Part shown: positions 26,671 through 35,797 of the stretch, piece by piece | Layout of the letters: every line of letters starts with the position of its first letter | Numbering within the stretch: the stretch's first letter is position 1 | The notes under the pieces: generated by a model | Database searches by the model: none | Told to the model about the DNA's origin: nothing | Seen by the model: the letters and a program-made list of their open reading frames with translations, nothing else | Position numbers and translations under genes: made by a program | Assembly (NCBI GenBank): GCA_021154285.1 | Contig: JAJKIV010000049.1 | Coordinates: 1-36,555, forward strand | Direction of reading: 5' to 3' | Source: Gemmatimonas sp. | Lineage (GTDB): Bacteria; Gemmatimonadota; Gemmatimonadetes; Gemmatimonadales; Gemmatimonadaceae | Length of the DNA stretch: 36,555 bases

Positions 26671-27506
26671 GTGACCTCGACGAAGCGCGCGCGCGTCGCG
26701 CGATCGGCACGATCATCGATGGCAGCGCGCCACGTGACACGATCCCGACAGGCTTCCCGAGTCTCGACAACGCACTCGGCGGCGGCGTCAGGCGTCGCGA
26801 CCTCGTCATCCTCGGCGGCGAAGTCGGGAGCGGGAAGTCCGCGTTGGCGCTGGCCATCGCGCTTCGCGCGACCGAGGTCGGCGCGAAGGTGCGCTTCCTG
26901 TCGGCCGAGATGGACCAGACCCGGGCGGCCGAACGCGCGCTGGCGATTGAAGCGCGCGTCCGAGTGGATGACCTGCGTCGCGGGAATCTCGACACCGAAT
27001 CTCGGTCGCGGCTGGAGGTCGCGGCACGACGGGTCGAGCAGCAGTTCCCGACATTCGACGCGTTGCTGGCCTCGGACAGCAGCGCGCTCGAGCACGACGT
27101 ACGACTTCAGGGCGTCGACCTCGTCGTCATCGACCCGCTTCAGGCGCTCGCCACCGGCGGTCGTCCGCTGGATGAAGAGATGGCGAGCTCCGCGCGGGCG
27201 TTGAAGCAACTGGCGGTCGAGCGCGATGTGTGCGTCATCGCGACCAGCGGGCTCCCGCAGATCGTTCGGGACCGCAAGGATCTGCGGCCGCAGCTCGATG
27301 ACTTCGGCGCGCTCGGCGCCCCGAAGCAGTTCGCGGATGTCGTGCTCGGGCTCTATCGTCAGGAGATGTACGACAGCGCACCGGACGTGGACGGCGCAAC
27401 GGAGCTGCTCGTCCTCAAGAACCGCAACGGCTCGCGCGGATACGTCGATCTCTTTTTCTACAAGCAGTGGATGCGGTTCGAGGACATGCTGGAGCCGGAT
27501 CGCTGA
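26667..27506 (+). CDS. Stand-alone DnaB C-terminal-domain-like RecA-fold ATPase
   Basis: TGFPSLDNALGGGVRRRDLVILGGEVGSGKSALALAIALRA; VDLVVIDPLQAL; FADVVLGLYRQEMYD...LLVLKNRNGSRGYVDLFFYKQWMRFEDM resembles the DnaB C-terminus; no DnaB N-domain. Confidence 0.85.
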   Translation: MSDLDEARARRAIGTIIDGSAPRDTIPTGFPSLDNALGGGVRRRDLVILGGEVGSGKSALALAIALRATEVGAKVRFLSAEMDQTRAAERALAIEARVRVDDLRRGNLDTESRSRLEVAARRVEQQFPTFDALLASDSSALEHDVRLQGVDLVVIDPLQALATGGRPLDEEMASSARALKQLAVERDVCVIATSGLPQIVRDRKDLRPQLDDFGALGAPKQFADVVLGLYRQEMYDSAPDVDGATELLVLKNRNGSRGYVDLFFYKQWMRFEDMLEPDR

Positions 27507-27588
27507 GCGCGACGACAGGCGGCCGCCCGGTCTCCGGTGGTATATTTTCGGTCCTTCACCCGACCCACGCGCACTTTCCGAGCTGCTT

Positions 27589-28332
27589 ATGGCTGGCCAC
27601 AGTAAATGGAAGCAGATCAAGCACTACAAGGCGGCCGCTGACGCCAAGCGCGGCGCCCTGTTCACGAAGCTCATCCGAGAGATCACGATGGCCGCCAAGC
27701 AGGGTGGCGGCGATCCCGATGGCAACCCACGCCTCCGCACGGCCATCGAGACGGCCCGGAACAACTCGATGCCCAAGGACAATATCGAGCGCGCGGTCAA
27801 GAAGGGCACGGGAGAGCTCGAGGGCGTCGACTATCAGGAAATCCTGTACGAGGGCTACGGCCCTGCCGGCGTCGCCCTCATGATCCAGACCGTGACCGAC
27901 AATCCCAACCGCACCGTCGCCGAGATACGGCACAAGCTCTCGCGCGGCGGGGGCAATCTCGGCGCGGCGAACTCCGTGTCGTGGATGTTCGACCGTCGCG
28001 GGCAGATCTATCTCGACGCGACGGGCGTGGAGGAAGACACGCTGATCGAGGTGGCGCTCGAGGGCGGCGCCGAAGATGTGAAGCGTGAGGACGATCAGTT
28101 CGTCGTGACGACGGGCGTCGCGGACCTGCACGCGGTGAAGTCCGCGCTCGATGCCAAGAAGCTCGCGTCGACGAGCGCGGAGATCGCGTGGATTCCCAAG
28201 AACACGATTCGCGTCGAGGGCAAGGACGCCGAGACGCTCGTCAAGCTGCTCGAGGGCCTCGAGGAGCTCGACGACGTGCAAAAGGTGGAAGCCAACTTCG
28301 ACATGGACGTGTCGGAGATGGCGAAGGCGTGA
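27589..28332 (+). CDS. yebC: YebC/PmpR family protein
   Basis: MAGHSKWKQIKHYKAAADAKRGALFTKLIREITMAAKQGGGDPDGNPRLRTAIETARNNSMPKDNIERAVKKGTG. Confidence 0.97.
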   Translation: MAGHSKWKQIKHYKAAADAKRGALFTKLIREITMAAKQGGGDPDGNPRLRTAIETARNNSMPKDNIERAVKKGTGELEGVDYQEILYEGYGPAGVALMIQTVTDNPNRTVAEIRHKLSRGGGNLGAANSVSWMFDRRGQIYLDATGVEEDTLIEVALEGGAEDVKREDDQFVVTTGVADLHAVKSALDAKKLASTSAEIAWIPKNTIRVEGKDAETLVKLLEGLEELDDVQKVEANFDMDVSEMAKA

Positions 28333-28348
28333 CACCGATGGCCGCGAC

Positions 28349-28900
28349 GTGATCGTTCTCGGGATCGATCCGGGAACGGCCACGACGGGGTACGGCGTCG
28401 TGAGCGGCGACGGCACGCGTCCGCCGACGTTGATCGAGTGTGGCGTGATCCGCACGAGACCTCGAGAGGCCCTGCCCGACCGTCTGCTCGAGATCCACAG
28501 TGGCGTCACGGAGCTGATTGCGCGCCACCGCCCGCATGCGATCTCGGTCGAAGACGTGTTCTACGCGAAGAATGTTCGGACGACGGTCGTGCTCGGCCAC
28601 GCGCGAGGCGTCGTGCTGCTCGCGGGGGCACAGGCACGAATCGACGTCTACGAGTTTCCGCCGGCCGAGATCAAGAAGGCGGTCGTCGGGTCCGGCGTCG
28701 CAACGAAGGAACAAGTGCAGTTCATGCTCACACGATTGCTCCGATTGAAGGCCGTTCCAACTCCCTCGGACGCTGCCGACGGTGTCGCCGCGGCGCTCAC
28801 GTACCTCATGACCGCGCGTCTGCCGAAGGTTGCGGCAGCGCCGCCCGCGCTGCCGTCGCCGTTCGCAACGAAACCACGCGTGTCAGGTCGCCGCTCGTGA
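28349..28900 (+). CDS. ruvC: Holliday junction resolvase RuvC
   Basis: VLGIDPGTATTGYGVV...ISVEDVFYAKNVRTTVVLGHARGVVLLAGA...YEFPPAEIKKAVVGSGVATKEQVQFML...DAADGVAAALTY; GTG start. Confidence 0.95.
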   Translation: MIVLGIDPGTATTGYGVVSGDGTRPPTLIECGVIRTRPREALPDRLLEIHSGVTELIARHRPHAISVEDVFYAKNVRTTVVLGHARGVVLLAGAQARIDVYEFPPAEIKKAVVGSGVATKEQVQFMLTRLLRLKAVPTPSDAADGVAAALTYLMTARLPKVAAAPPALPSPFATKPRVSGRRS

Positions 28901-29493
28901 TCTCACAGGTCTTCGGCCGGCTCACGACCAAGGAGCTCGACCACGTCGAGATCATGACGGAGAGCGGCGTCGGCTACGAGCTGGCCATTCCGCTCAGCGC
29001 GTACGAGACATTGCCGAAGGTCGGGGAGACCGCAACGCTGCACACGCACCTCGTGGTGCGTGAGGACGGCTGGCAGCTGTTCGGCTTCTCGACGCCATTC
29101 GAGCGGCGCGTGTTCCGGCGGGTGCTCGACGCGAAGGGCGTTGGCCCGGCGTTGGCGTTAGGCCTCCTCTCCACGCTATCGGCGGAGCGCCTGGTCCGGG
29201 CGATCCGCGAGAAGGATGTTGCGACGCTGCAGAGCGTACCCCGGGTGGGCCGGAAGAAGGCCGAGCAGTTGGTGCTGGATCTCGCCGACAAGCTGGACGG
29301 CCTGGGCGGCGAGCCGTCGGCGGGGCCGCGGCCGGAGGGTGCGGGGGCGGACGACGCCATCAGGGCGCTCGTATCGTTAGGCTATACACTGGCCGACGCT
29401 GAAAAAGCCGTGCGCGCGGCCCTGGACGCCAATGGCCGCGCGCAGTCCGCGACGGAGCTGATTCGGAACGCGCTCGCGAAGGTTCGGGGCTAG
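28897..29493 (+). CDS. ruvA: Holliday junction helicase subunit RuvA
   Basis: ISQVFGRLTTKELDHVEIMTESGVGYELAIPLSAYETLP...LLSTLSAERLVRAIREKDVATLQSVPRVGRKKAEQLVLDLADKL; GTGA stop/start overlap with ruvC. Confidence 0.95.
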   Translation: MISQVFGRLTTKELDHVEIMTESGVGYELAIPLSAYETLPKVGETATLHTHLVVREDGWQLFGFSTPFERRVFRRVLDAKGVGPALALGLLSTLSAERLVRAIREKDVATLQSVPRVGRKKAEQLVLDLADKLDGLGGEPSAGPRPEGAGADDAIRALVSLGYTLADAEKAVRAALDANGRAQSATELIRNALAKVRG

Positions 29494-29652
29494 CTGCTGG
29501 CTGCTGACGGCCTTACGGTCAGTATCGCTGTCTTGTCGGCGGGGTATCGAGACTCCGGCGGCTTACGCGCTACACGGCTCGAGCCACCACGATGATCTCA
29601 ACATGCCCCGCGCCGCGAGGATCTCGACTCGCCCCGCGGCGCGACGAACGCG

Positions 29653-31800
29653 TCAACTGACCTTGCCCGGCTTGAGATACGTGTCGAGCCAGTGCAGCTC
29701 GTTCAACATGCGATGCACCTGATTCCACGAACCGGAAATGCTGTGTGGCATGTTCGCGTACTGAATCACCTTCGCGGGCACACCGTTCTTCTTCAGCGCC
29801 ACGTACATCTGCTCGGCCTCGGAATACGGAACCCGTTGGTCGATCTCGCCGTTGATGAACAGCGTCGGCGTCCTCACCCGGCCCGCGTACGTGAGCGGAG
29901 ACTGCCGGATCATGATCTCGCGCGACCGCTCCTCCCACGGCGTCCCGAAAAACTCGGTCTCCTTCGTCCGCGCAACGTCCGCCGTGCCGTAGTCGCTCAT
30001 CCAGTTCACGATCCCCGCGCCCGAAACCGCCGCCGCGAATCGGTCCGGGTACTGCGTGATGAGCCAATTCGTCATGAAGCCGCCATATGAGTGCCCGATC
30101 GTCGCGACCCGCTTGCGATCGATCGGCAGGCGGCCGATCACGTAGTCCACCCCGGCCATCACGTCCTGGCCATCCTTCGTTCCCCACGCGCCCCAAGTTC
30201 CCCACAGGAACTTCTCCCCGTAGCCCGTCGAGCTGCGGAAGTTCACCTGCAGGACGAAGTACCCGTTCGCGGCGAAGAGCTGGTTCTTGAAGTCGAACGC
30301 GTAGCCGTCCGCGGCGTGGGGGCCACCATGATTGCTCACCACGAGCGGATACGGACCGGCGTTCGGACGATAGCCGTACGGGTAAAGCAGCCATCCCTCG
30401 AGCGGCGTGCCGTCCTTGCTGCGGAAGCTGAGCCGCTCGGCCTTGCCTAACGCTACCTCGTCCACGTAGGCGTCGTGTACGTGCGTGAGGCGCTTCTCGC
30501 CTGAGCCATCGATGTTGGCGGTGTAGATCTCGGGCGGCGATTCGGTCAGCCCGACCGTATACGCCATGCGCGTGAAGTCGCGGTTGTAGGTCGCGCCCAT
30601 GATCCGGCGCTGGCCCTTGGTAACCTGCTCGACCGCTCCACCGTTAGGCGCCACGCGGAACACATGCGTGGTGCCGCCGATTCCGCCGGTGAAGTAGACG
30701 TACCGCCCGTCGGCGCTCCACACCGGCGACGTCGGGAGGTAGTCCCAATCGACCGTGAGGTTGCGTTCGGGTCCGCCCTCGGCCGGTACGAGCACGACAT
30801 CCGTCGGCTTACCGTGGTTCAGCTTGTGACGAATGACCGCATCAGTGGACAGCTGGCGCGTCGTGAGAATCCAGCGACCATCGGGAGACAATTGCGCTCC
30901 GGCATAGGTGTAGTCGGAGTCCGTCGTCAGCCGCCGGACCTTGCCGTCCATTGCGACCGTGAAGATCTGACTGGCCCCGTATCTGAGCTCGGTCCGATAC
31001 CCGGAATCGGCCGTGAATGCGAGCCGGCTCCCGTCGTGGTTCCAGTTCACAGCCATCGGACGCAGGCCGAGCCGCGTGAGCTGTCGCTCGGCGCCGCCGT
31101 CGTTAGGTGCCAGGAAGAGCTCCTGCGGCGGGCTCACCTCGGGATCGAGCCTGTTGGGCACCGGGAACGGCTGACCGTCGCGCTGGAAATCGAGCCAGTC
31201 GAACTCCACGCCCTTGAATCGCTCCTCGTGCCGTTTCTCGAATTCCGACGCGTACGTGATCTCGCGCTTCGGCGGAGGTGTGTCGCGCACGGATGCGGTC
31301 CACTTGCCGTCGGGGCTCGGGAGCGTGACATGGCCTGACTCATCGCCGAGGCCACCACGCTGCGCCGCGGACATCTCGCCCTCCACGAGCCGCTCGGGCG
31401 TTGTCGGATTGAGCGCCCAGCCCTTCCCACCCGCGAGGAAATGCAGCTGGCCATCATCCGACCATCGTACAGTGCCCGCGTTCGCACCCTCCGGACTCAC
31501 GCGGGCGGCGCGGCGGGACCCGTCCGATGGAACGAGCCAGACTTCGCTCGTCTCGCCATTCGTCGCCTCGACGCGCGTGGTCACCGTGAACGCGACCCAC
31601 GCGCCATCCGGCGAGAGCGCGGGCGCGCCAACAGTTCTGATTCGGTAGAAGTCCTCGATCGCGAGCGGCCGACCGTGATTCGCTGGCGAGGGCGCCGACT
31701 GCCCGCGAGCAGTCGACGAGACCGCGATGACCACCGCGGCAAAGGACGAAGCAAACAGTCTCGGGCGTCTCCGTCTGACTCGCCCTCGTGTGTGGTGCAC
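29653..31800 (-). CDS. S9-family prolyl oligopeptidase/dipeptidyl aminopeptidase, exported
   Basis: WD40-like TolB/DPP-type repeats; catalytic RVATIGHSYGGFMTNWLITQYPDRFAAAVSGAG...TLFINGEIDQRVPYSEAEQMY...MPHSIS. Confidence 0.93.
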   Translation of the reverse strand: MHHTRGRVRRRRPRLFASSFAAVVIAVSSTARGQSAPSPANHGRPLAIEDFYRIRTVGAPALSPDGAWVAFTVTTRVEATNGETSEVWLVPSDGSRRAARVSPEGANAGTVRWSDDGQLHFLAGGKGWALNPTTPERLVEGEMSAAQRGGLGDESGHVTLPSPDGKWTASVRDTPPPKREITYASEFEKRHEERFKGVEFDWLDFQRDGQPFPVPNRLDPEVSPPQELFLAPNDGGAERQLTRLGLRPMAVNWNHDGSRLAFTADSGYRTELRYGASQIFTVAMDGKVRRLTTDSDYTYAGAQLSPDGRWILTTRQLSTDAVIRHKLNHGKPTDVVLVPAEGGPERNLTVDWDYLPTSPVWSADGRYVYFTGGIGGTTHVFRVAPNGGAVEQVTKGQRRIMGATYNRDFTRMAYTVGLTESPPEIYTANIDGSGEKRLTHVHDAYVDEVALGKAERLSFRSKDGTPLEGWLLYPYGYRPNAGPYPLVVSNHGGPHAADGYAFDFKNQLFAANGYFVLQVNFRSSTGYGEKFLWGTWGAWGTKDGQDVMAGVDYVIGRLPIDRKRVATIGHSYGGFMTNWLITQYPDRFAAAVSGAGIVNWMSDYGTADVARTKETEFFGTPWEERSREIMIRQSPLTYAGRVRTPTLFINGEIDQRVPYSEAEQMYVALKKNGVPAKVIQYANMPHSISGSWNQVHRMLNELHWLDTYLKPGKVS

Positions 31801-31893
31801 GGCGCCTCCAACCGATCTCAGTGACCCGGATAGTCTGTCGGTGGATCACGCCGGGGGCTAGCCTGTTCCGCAACGGATGGCCAGTTTCCCCGC

Positions 31894-33051
31894 ATGCCTG
31901 CCATCCGAACAGCCAGCTTCACCGAGTCCGTCATCCGCGAGATGACGCGCGTCGCCCAACAACACGGGGCGATCAACCTCGCGCAGGGCTTCCCCGACTT
32001 TCCGATGCCCGAGGCGATGAAGGAAGCCGCTTGCGCCGCGATTCATGGAGATATCAACCAGTACGCGATCACGTGGGGCGCGCCCGCGTTACGGCTCGGC
32101 ATTGCCGAGAAGTATCGCCGCTGGTACGACATGCAGGTGGACCCGGACCGCCATATCACGGTGACGTGCGGCGCGACCGAGGCAATGGCCGCGGTGTTTC
32201 TCGCGCTCATCGATCCCGGCGATGAGGTGATCGTGTTCGAGCCCTGGTACGAGAACTATGGGCCCGATGCGATCCTTGCTTCCGCCACGCCGCGCTACGT
32301 ACCGCTCGAGCCGCCGCACTGGCGGTTCGATCCCGAGGTGCTGCGGGCCGCGTTCAACGAGAAGACGAAGGCGATCATCGTCAACACCCCGCAGAACCCG
32401 ACGGGTCGCGTCCTGACCCGTGAGGAGATCAGCTTCATCGCCGACCTGTGCATCGAGCACGACGTGTGGGCGATCACCGACGAGATCTACGAGCATATTC
32501 GTTATGCAGGCGGGCACCACGTGCTGGCCACGTGGCCCGGGATGCGCGAGCGCACGGTCACGATCTCGGGTCTTTCCAAGACGTTCAGCTGCACGGGGTG
32601 GCGCCTGGGATACGCGATCGCACCAGAGCGCGAGAGCGTCGCCATCCGCAAGGTGCACGACTTCCTCACGGTCGGTGCGCCGGCCCCGCTGCAGGCGGCA
32701 GCGGCAGTCGGGATGTCGTTCGACGCCGAGTACTACAACCACCTGTCCCTCGATTACCGCGCGCGGCGCGACTCGCTGCTGCCGGTGCTCGCCGACGCGG
32801 GGTTCAAGTTCTCGACGCCGGAGGGTGCCTACTACGTGCTCGCCGATTTTTCGGCACTGAGCGACAAGGACGACACGACGTTCGGCAAGTGGATGGCCGC
32901 GGAGATCGGCGTCGCTGGAGTTCCGGGCTCGAGCTTCTACCACGCCGGGAGCGGGCGGGGGAAGAACATGATCCGCTTCGCGTTCTGCAAGAAGCAGGAG
33001 ACGCTCGACCAGGCAGCCGAACGCCTCGCCGGGCTCACCGCGCGCGTGTAG
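31894..33051 (+). CDS. Class-I/II pyridoxal-phosphate aminotransferase
   Basis: GAINLAQGFPDFPMPEAMKEAA...NTPQNPTGRVLTREEI...ITDEIYEHIRYAGGHHVL...TISGLSKTFSCTGWRLGYAIAP. Confidence 0.94.
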   Translation: MPAIRTASFTESVIREMTRVAQQHGAINLAQGFPDFPMPEAMKEAACAAIHGDINQYAITWGAPALRLGIAEKYRRWYDMQVDPDRHITVTCGATEAMAAVFLALIDPGDEVIVFEPWYENYGPDAILASATPRYVPLEPPHWRFDPEVLRAAFNEKTKAIIVNTPQNPTGRVLTREEISFIADLCIEHDVWAITDEIYEHIRYAGGHHVLATWPGMRERTVTISGLSKTFSCTGWRLGYAIAPERESVAIRKVHDFLTVGAPAPLQAAAAVGMSFDAEYYNHLSLDYRARRDSLLPVLADAGFKFSTPEGAYYVLADFSALSDKDDTTFGKWMAAEIGVAGVPGSSFYHAGSGRGKNMIRFAFCKKQETLDQAAERLAGLTARV

Positions 33052-33093
33052 CGCGCCTGGACCATCGTTAGGCTGTCACCCGGTGCGAGCGAG

Positions 33094-33231
33094 ATGGCCA
33101 AGCTCGGCAAGCCTGCAGTAGCGATCGTGATCATGGCGGCGATCATCGCCGTCCTGCTCATGTTGTGTACGCCGCGATCGACATCGAAGAGCTCGATGCT
33201 CGGCGCCGAAAGGGCGAGTCCGGCCCGGTAG
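33094..33231 (+). CDS. Possible 45-aa single-TM protein
   Basis: MAKLGKPAVAIVIMAAIIAVLLMLCTPRSTSKSSMLGAERASPAR; ORF between the aminotransferase and ruvB; below the provided ORF-length cutoff. Confidence 0.35.
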   Translation: MAKLGKPAVAIVIMAAIIAVLLMLCTPRSTSKSSMLGAERASPAR

Positions 33232-33303
33232 CGGCGGCTTTGCGTTGCTGCGCGTCGGTGTTTCTTCGGTTAGATTAGCCCTTCCCCCTGCGACGTAGAG
33301 CCG

Positions 33304-34329
33304 ATGTCCCCACGCGAAGTCACGACTCCGGAAGAGCTCGCCGAAGAAGGGCCCGTAGAACTGTCGCTTCGTCCGCAGCGATTGGCGGAGTTCATCGGGC
33401 AGCAGAAGGTGAAAGACAGCCTTCGCATTTACATCGACGCCGCACTCAGTCGCCGCGAGCCGCTCGACCACACGCTCTTCTTCGGGCCCCCCGGACTTGG
33501 CAAGACCACGCTCGCCGAGCTGATCGCGCGCGAGCTTGGCGTGAACATTCGCACGACGTCCGGACCCGCACTCGAGAAGCCCGGCGATCTCGTCGGAACG
33601 CTTACGAACATGCGGGACGGTGACATCCTGTTCATCGACGAGATCCATCGCCTGCGCCCCGTGATCGAGGAGTTCCTCTACCCGGCGATGGAGGATTACA
33701 AGATCGACATCCGCCTCTCGGAGGGACCGAAGGCGCAGACGATCACGATGTCGATCGAGAAATTCACCTTGATCGGCGCGACCACTCGGCTCGGCATGCT
33801 GACGCCGCCCATGCGCGCGCGCTTCGGCATCGAGCAGCGACTCAACTACTACCCGTCCGAGGACCTCGAGCTGATCGTCCACCGGACGGCCGAAGTGCTC
33901 AAGGTAGCGATCGTGGTCGAGGGCGCGGCGGAGATTGCGAGACGGTCGCGAGGCACGCCGCGGATCGCGAATCGTTTGCTGCGTCGCGTGCGCGACTATG
34001 CCCAGGTGAAGAGCAACGGCACGATCACGCGTGACGTCGCGAACGAGGCGCTCCAGATGCTCGACGTCGACCAGTTCGGGCTCGACGACATGGACTCGCG
34101 CATTCTGAAATCGATCATCGAGAAGTTCGACGGCGGACCTGTCGGGATCAACACGATCGCGGCGGCGGTCGCCGAAGACGCGAGCACCATCGAGGAGGTG
34201 TACGAGCCGTTCCTCGTGCAGAATGGATTCCTCCAGCGCACGCCGCGCGGCCGCGTCGCGACGTCGACGGCATATCGCCACTTCGGGTACACACCGCCGA
34301 GCGACCCGAACCAGCCTTCCCTGTTCTGA
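33304..34329 (+). CDS. ruvB: Holliday junction helicase RuvB
   Basis: [82 protein letters not shown]...LFIDEIHRL. Confidence 0.98.
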   Translation: MSPREVTTPEELAEEGPVELSLRPQRLAEFIGQQKVKDSLRIYIDAALSRREPLDHTLFFGPPGLGKTTLAELIARELGVNIRTTSGPALEKPGDLVGTLTNMRDGDILFIDEIHRLRPVIEEFLYPAMEDYKIDIRLSEGPKAQTITMSIEKFTLIGATTRLGMLTPPMRARFGIEQRLNYYPSEDLELIVHRTAEVLKVAIVVEGAAEIARRSRGTPRIANRLLRRVRDYAQVKSNGTITRDVANEALQMLDVDQFGLDDMDSRILKSIIEKFDGGPVGINTIAAAVAEDASTIEEVYEPFLVQNGFLQRTPRGRVATSTAYRHFGYTPPSDPNQPSLF

Positions 34330-35363
34330 GCGTCGGTTCGCGTACGGCCGACTACGACTTCGCTCTGCCGGCGGACCGCATCGCACAGGCGCCCGCCGAC
34401 AGACGAGATCAGAGTCGCCTGATGGTCGTGGATCGAGCGAGTGGCTCGATCGAGCACCGGCGATTCGCCGACATCGCCCGCCTTGTTGCCCCGGGCGATG
34501 CCATCGCCGTGAACACCACGCGCGTGCTGCGGGCGCGCCTCCTCGGTACGCGGGAGTCCGGCGGGAAGGCAGAAGTATTTCTCCTCAAGTCGCTCGGCGA
34601 CGACCGCTTCGAGGCGCTCGTCCATCCGGGGGGGAAGCTGAAGCCCGGACGCGCCGTACATGTGTCCCCCGAGCTCTACGTCGAGATTCTCGAGGTGACG
34701 GAACGCCGGTCGCGAATCGTGCGATTGCGCTCTCCGCTACCGGTGGCCGAGGCGATCGAGCGATTCGGGCACGTGCCGCTGCCGCCTTACATCTCGCGCG
34801 GCGACAGTGTCGTCGACGCGGAGCGATACCAGACCGTGTACGCGAACGAGTCGGGATCGGTAGCCGCTCCAACCGCCGGCCTTCATTTCACACCTGATCT
34901 GCTCGACACGCTGGAGGCCAACGGAGTCGTACGAGTCGACCTCCTGCTGCACGTGGGCGCGGGGACCTTCAAGCCGGTGGAGGCCGACGATCCCGCCAAC
35001 CACGTGATGCACGAGGAGTGGTACCGTCTGGATGAACGCGCCGCGGTGGCGCTCAACCAGACTCGCGCGCGCGGACGGAGCATCTGGGCCATCGGAACGA
35101 CGTCGGTGCGCACGCTCGAGAGTGTCGTGAGTCCAGACGGTTCGTTTGCGCCGCGGAGCGGCGACACGCGCATCTTCATACGCCCGCCTTACGAGTTCCG
35201 CGCGGTAGACAAACTGATCACGAACTTTCATCTTCCGCGCTCGACGTTGATCATGCTCGTCGCCGCATTCGCCGGGTACGACCTCACGATGCGCGCGTAT
35301 CGAAGGGCGCTCGAGGAAGGCTACCGGTTCTACTCCTATGGCGATGCGATGGCCATTCTCTAA
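34326..35363 (+). CDS. queA: S-adenosylmethionine:tRNA ribosyltransferase-isomerase
   Basis: [68 protein letters not shown]...[12 protein letters not shown]...INNFHLP-like [14 protein letters not shown]. Conserved N-terminus lies upstream of the first ATG (34422); start uncertain, CTG 34326 proposed. Confidence 0.93.
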   Translation: MSVGSRTADYDFALPADRIAQAPADRRDQSRLMVVDRASGSIEHRRFADIARLVAPGDAIAVNTTRVLRARLLGTRESGGKAEVFLLKSLGDDRFEALVHPGGKLKPGRAVHVSPELYVEILEVTERRSRIVRLRSPLPVAEAIERFGHVPLPPYISRGDSVVDAERYQTVYANESGSVAAPTAGLHFTPDLLDTLEANGVVRVDLLLHVGAGTFKPVEADDPANHVMHEEWYRLDERAAVALNQTRARGRSIWAIGTTSVRTLESVVSPDGSFAPRSGDTRIFIRPPYEFRAVDKLITNFHLPRSTLIMLVAAFAGYDLTMRAYRRALEEGYRFYSYGDAMAIL

Positions 35364-35763
35364 GACGGTGACGGCCGTGGTGCTCGTGGCTGCCTGCGTG
35401 CACACGGTGACGACCTACTACCTGCCCGACGCGAACAACCCGCGGTTCGATACCGACGGCGCGACCCGGGTGCTCGATCAGTACCTGAGCGTGCAGTGCC
35501 CCGAGCGGAAGGCGGCGAACAAGGCGGAGCGCGGAGATGTACGCCTAACGATCACGATCGACACGAGCGGCGCCGTCACGCGTTCGGAGCTCATGTCGTC
35601 GTCAGGCGACACGATGCTCGATGGGCTGATCGGAACCGTCACCGCCCAGCTCAAGGTCGATTCGCTTCGCGCGACGAACAAGCCGTCGACGACGAGGCCC
35701 GTTCGCGTCGGCTACGATTGTGCGCAGACCGGAGCCGTGACGCTCGAGGTGCTGCGCTCCTGA
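35344..35763 (+). CDS. Hypothetical exported protein, weakly TonB-C-like
   Basis: [26 protein letters not shown]...GDVRLTITIDTSGAVTRSELMSSSGDTMLDGLIGTVTAQLKVD; overlaps the queA end. Confidence 0.65.
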   Translation: MRWPFSKTVTAVVLVAACVHTVTTYYLPDANNPRFDTDGATRVLDQYLSVQCPERKAANKAERGDVRLTITIDTSGAVTRSELMSSSGDTMLDGLIGTVTAQLKVDSLRATNKPSTTRPVRVGYDCAQTGAVTLEVLRS

Positions 35764-35797
35764 TGTCCCGACGCTCGCCAGCACGCCGCTTCGACGC

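Noticed and set aside
28897-34329. ruvC-ruvA separated from ruvB by a peptidase and an aminotransferase as a rearrangement
   Set aside because: ruvB split from ruvAC is common in bacteria, and ruvB-queA-tgt is a familiar arrangement; not notable by itself.
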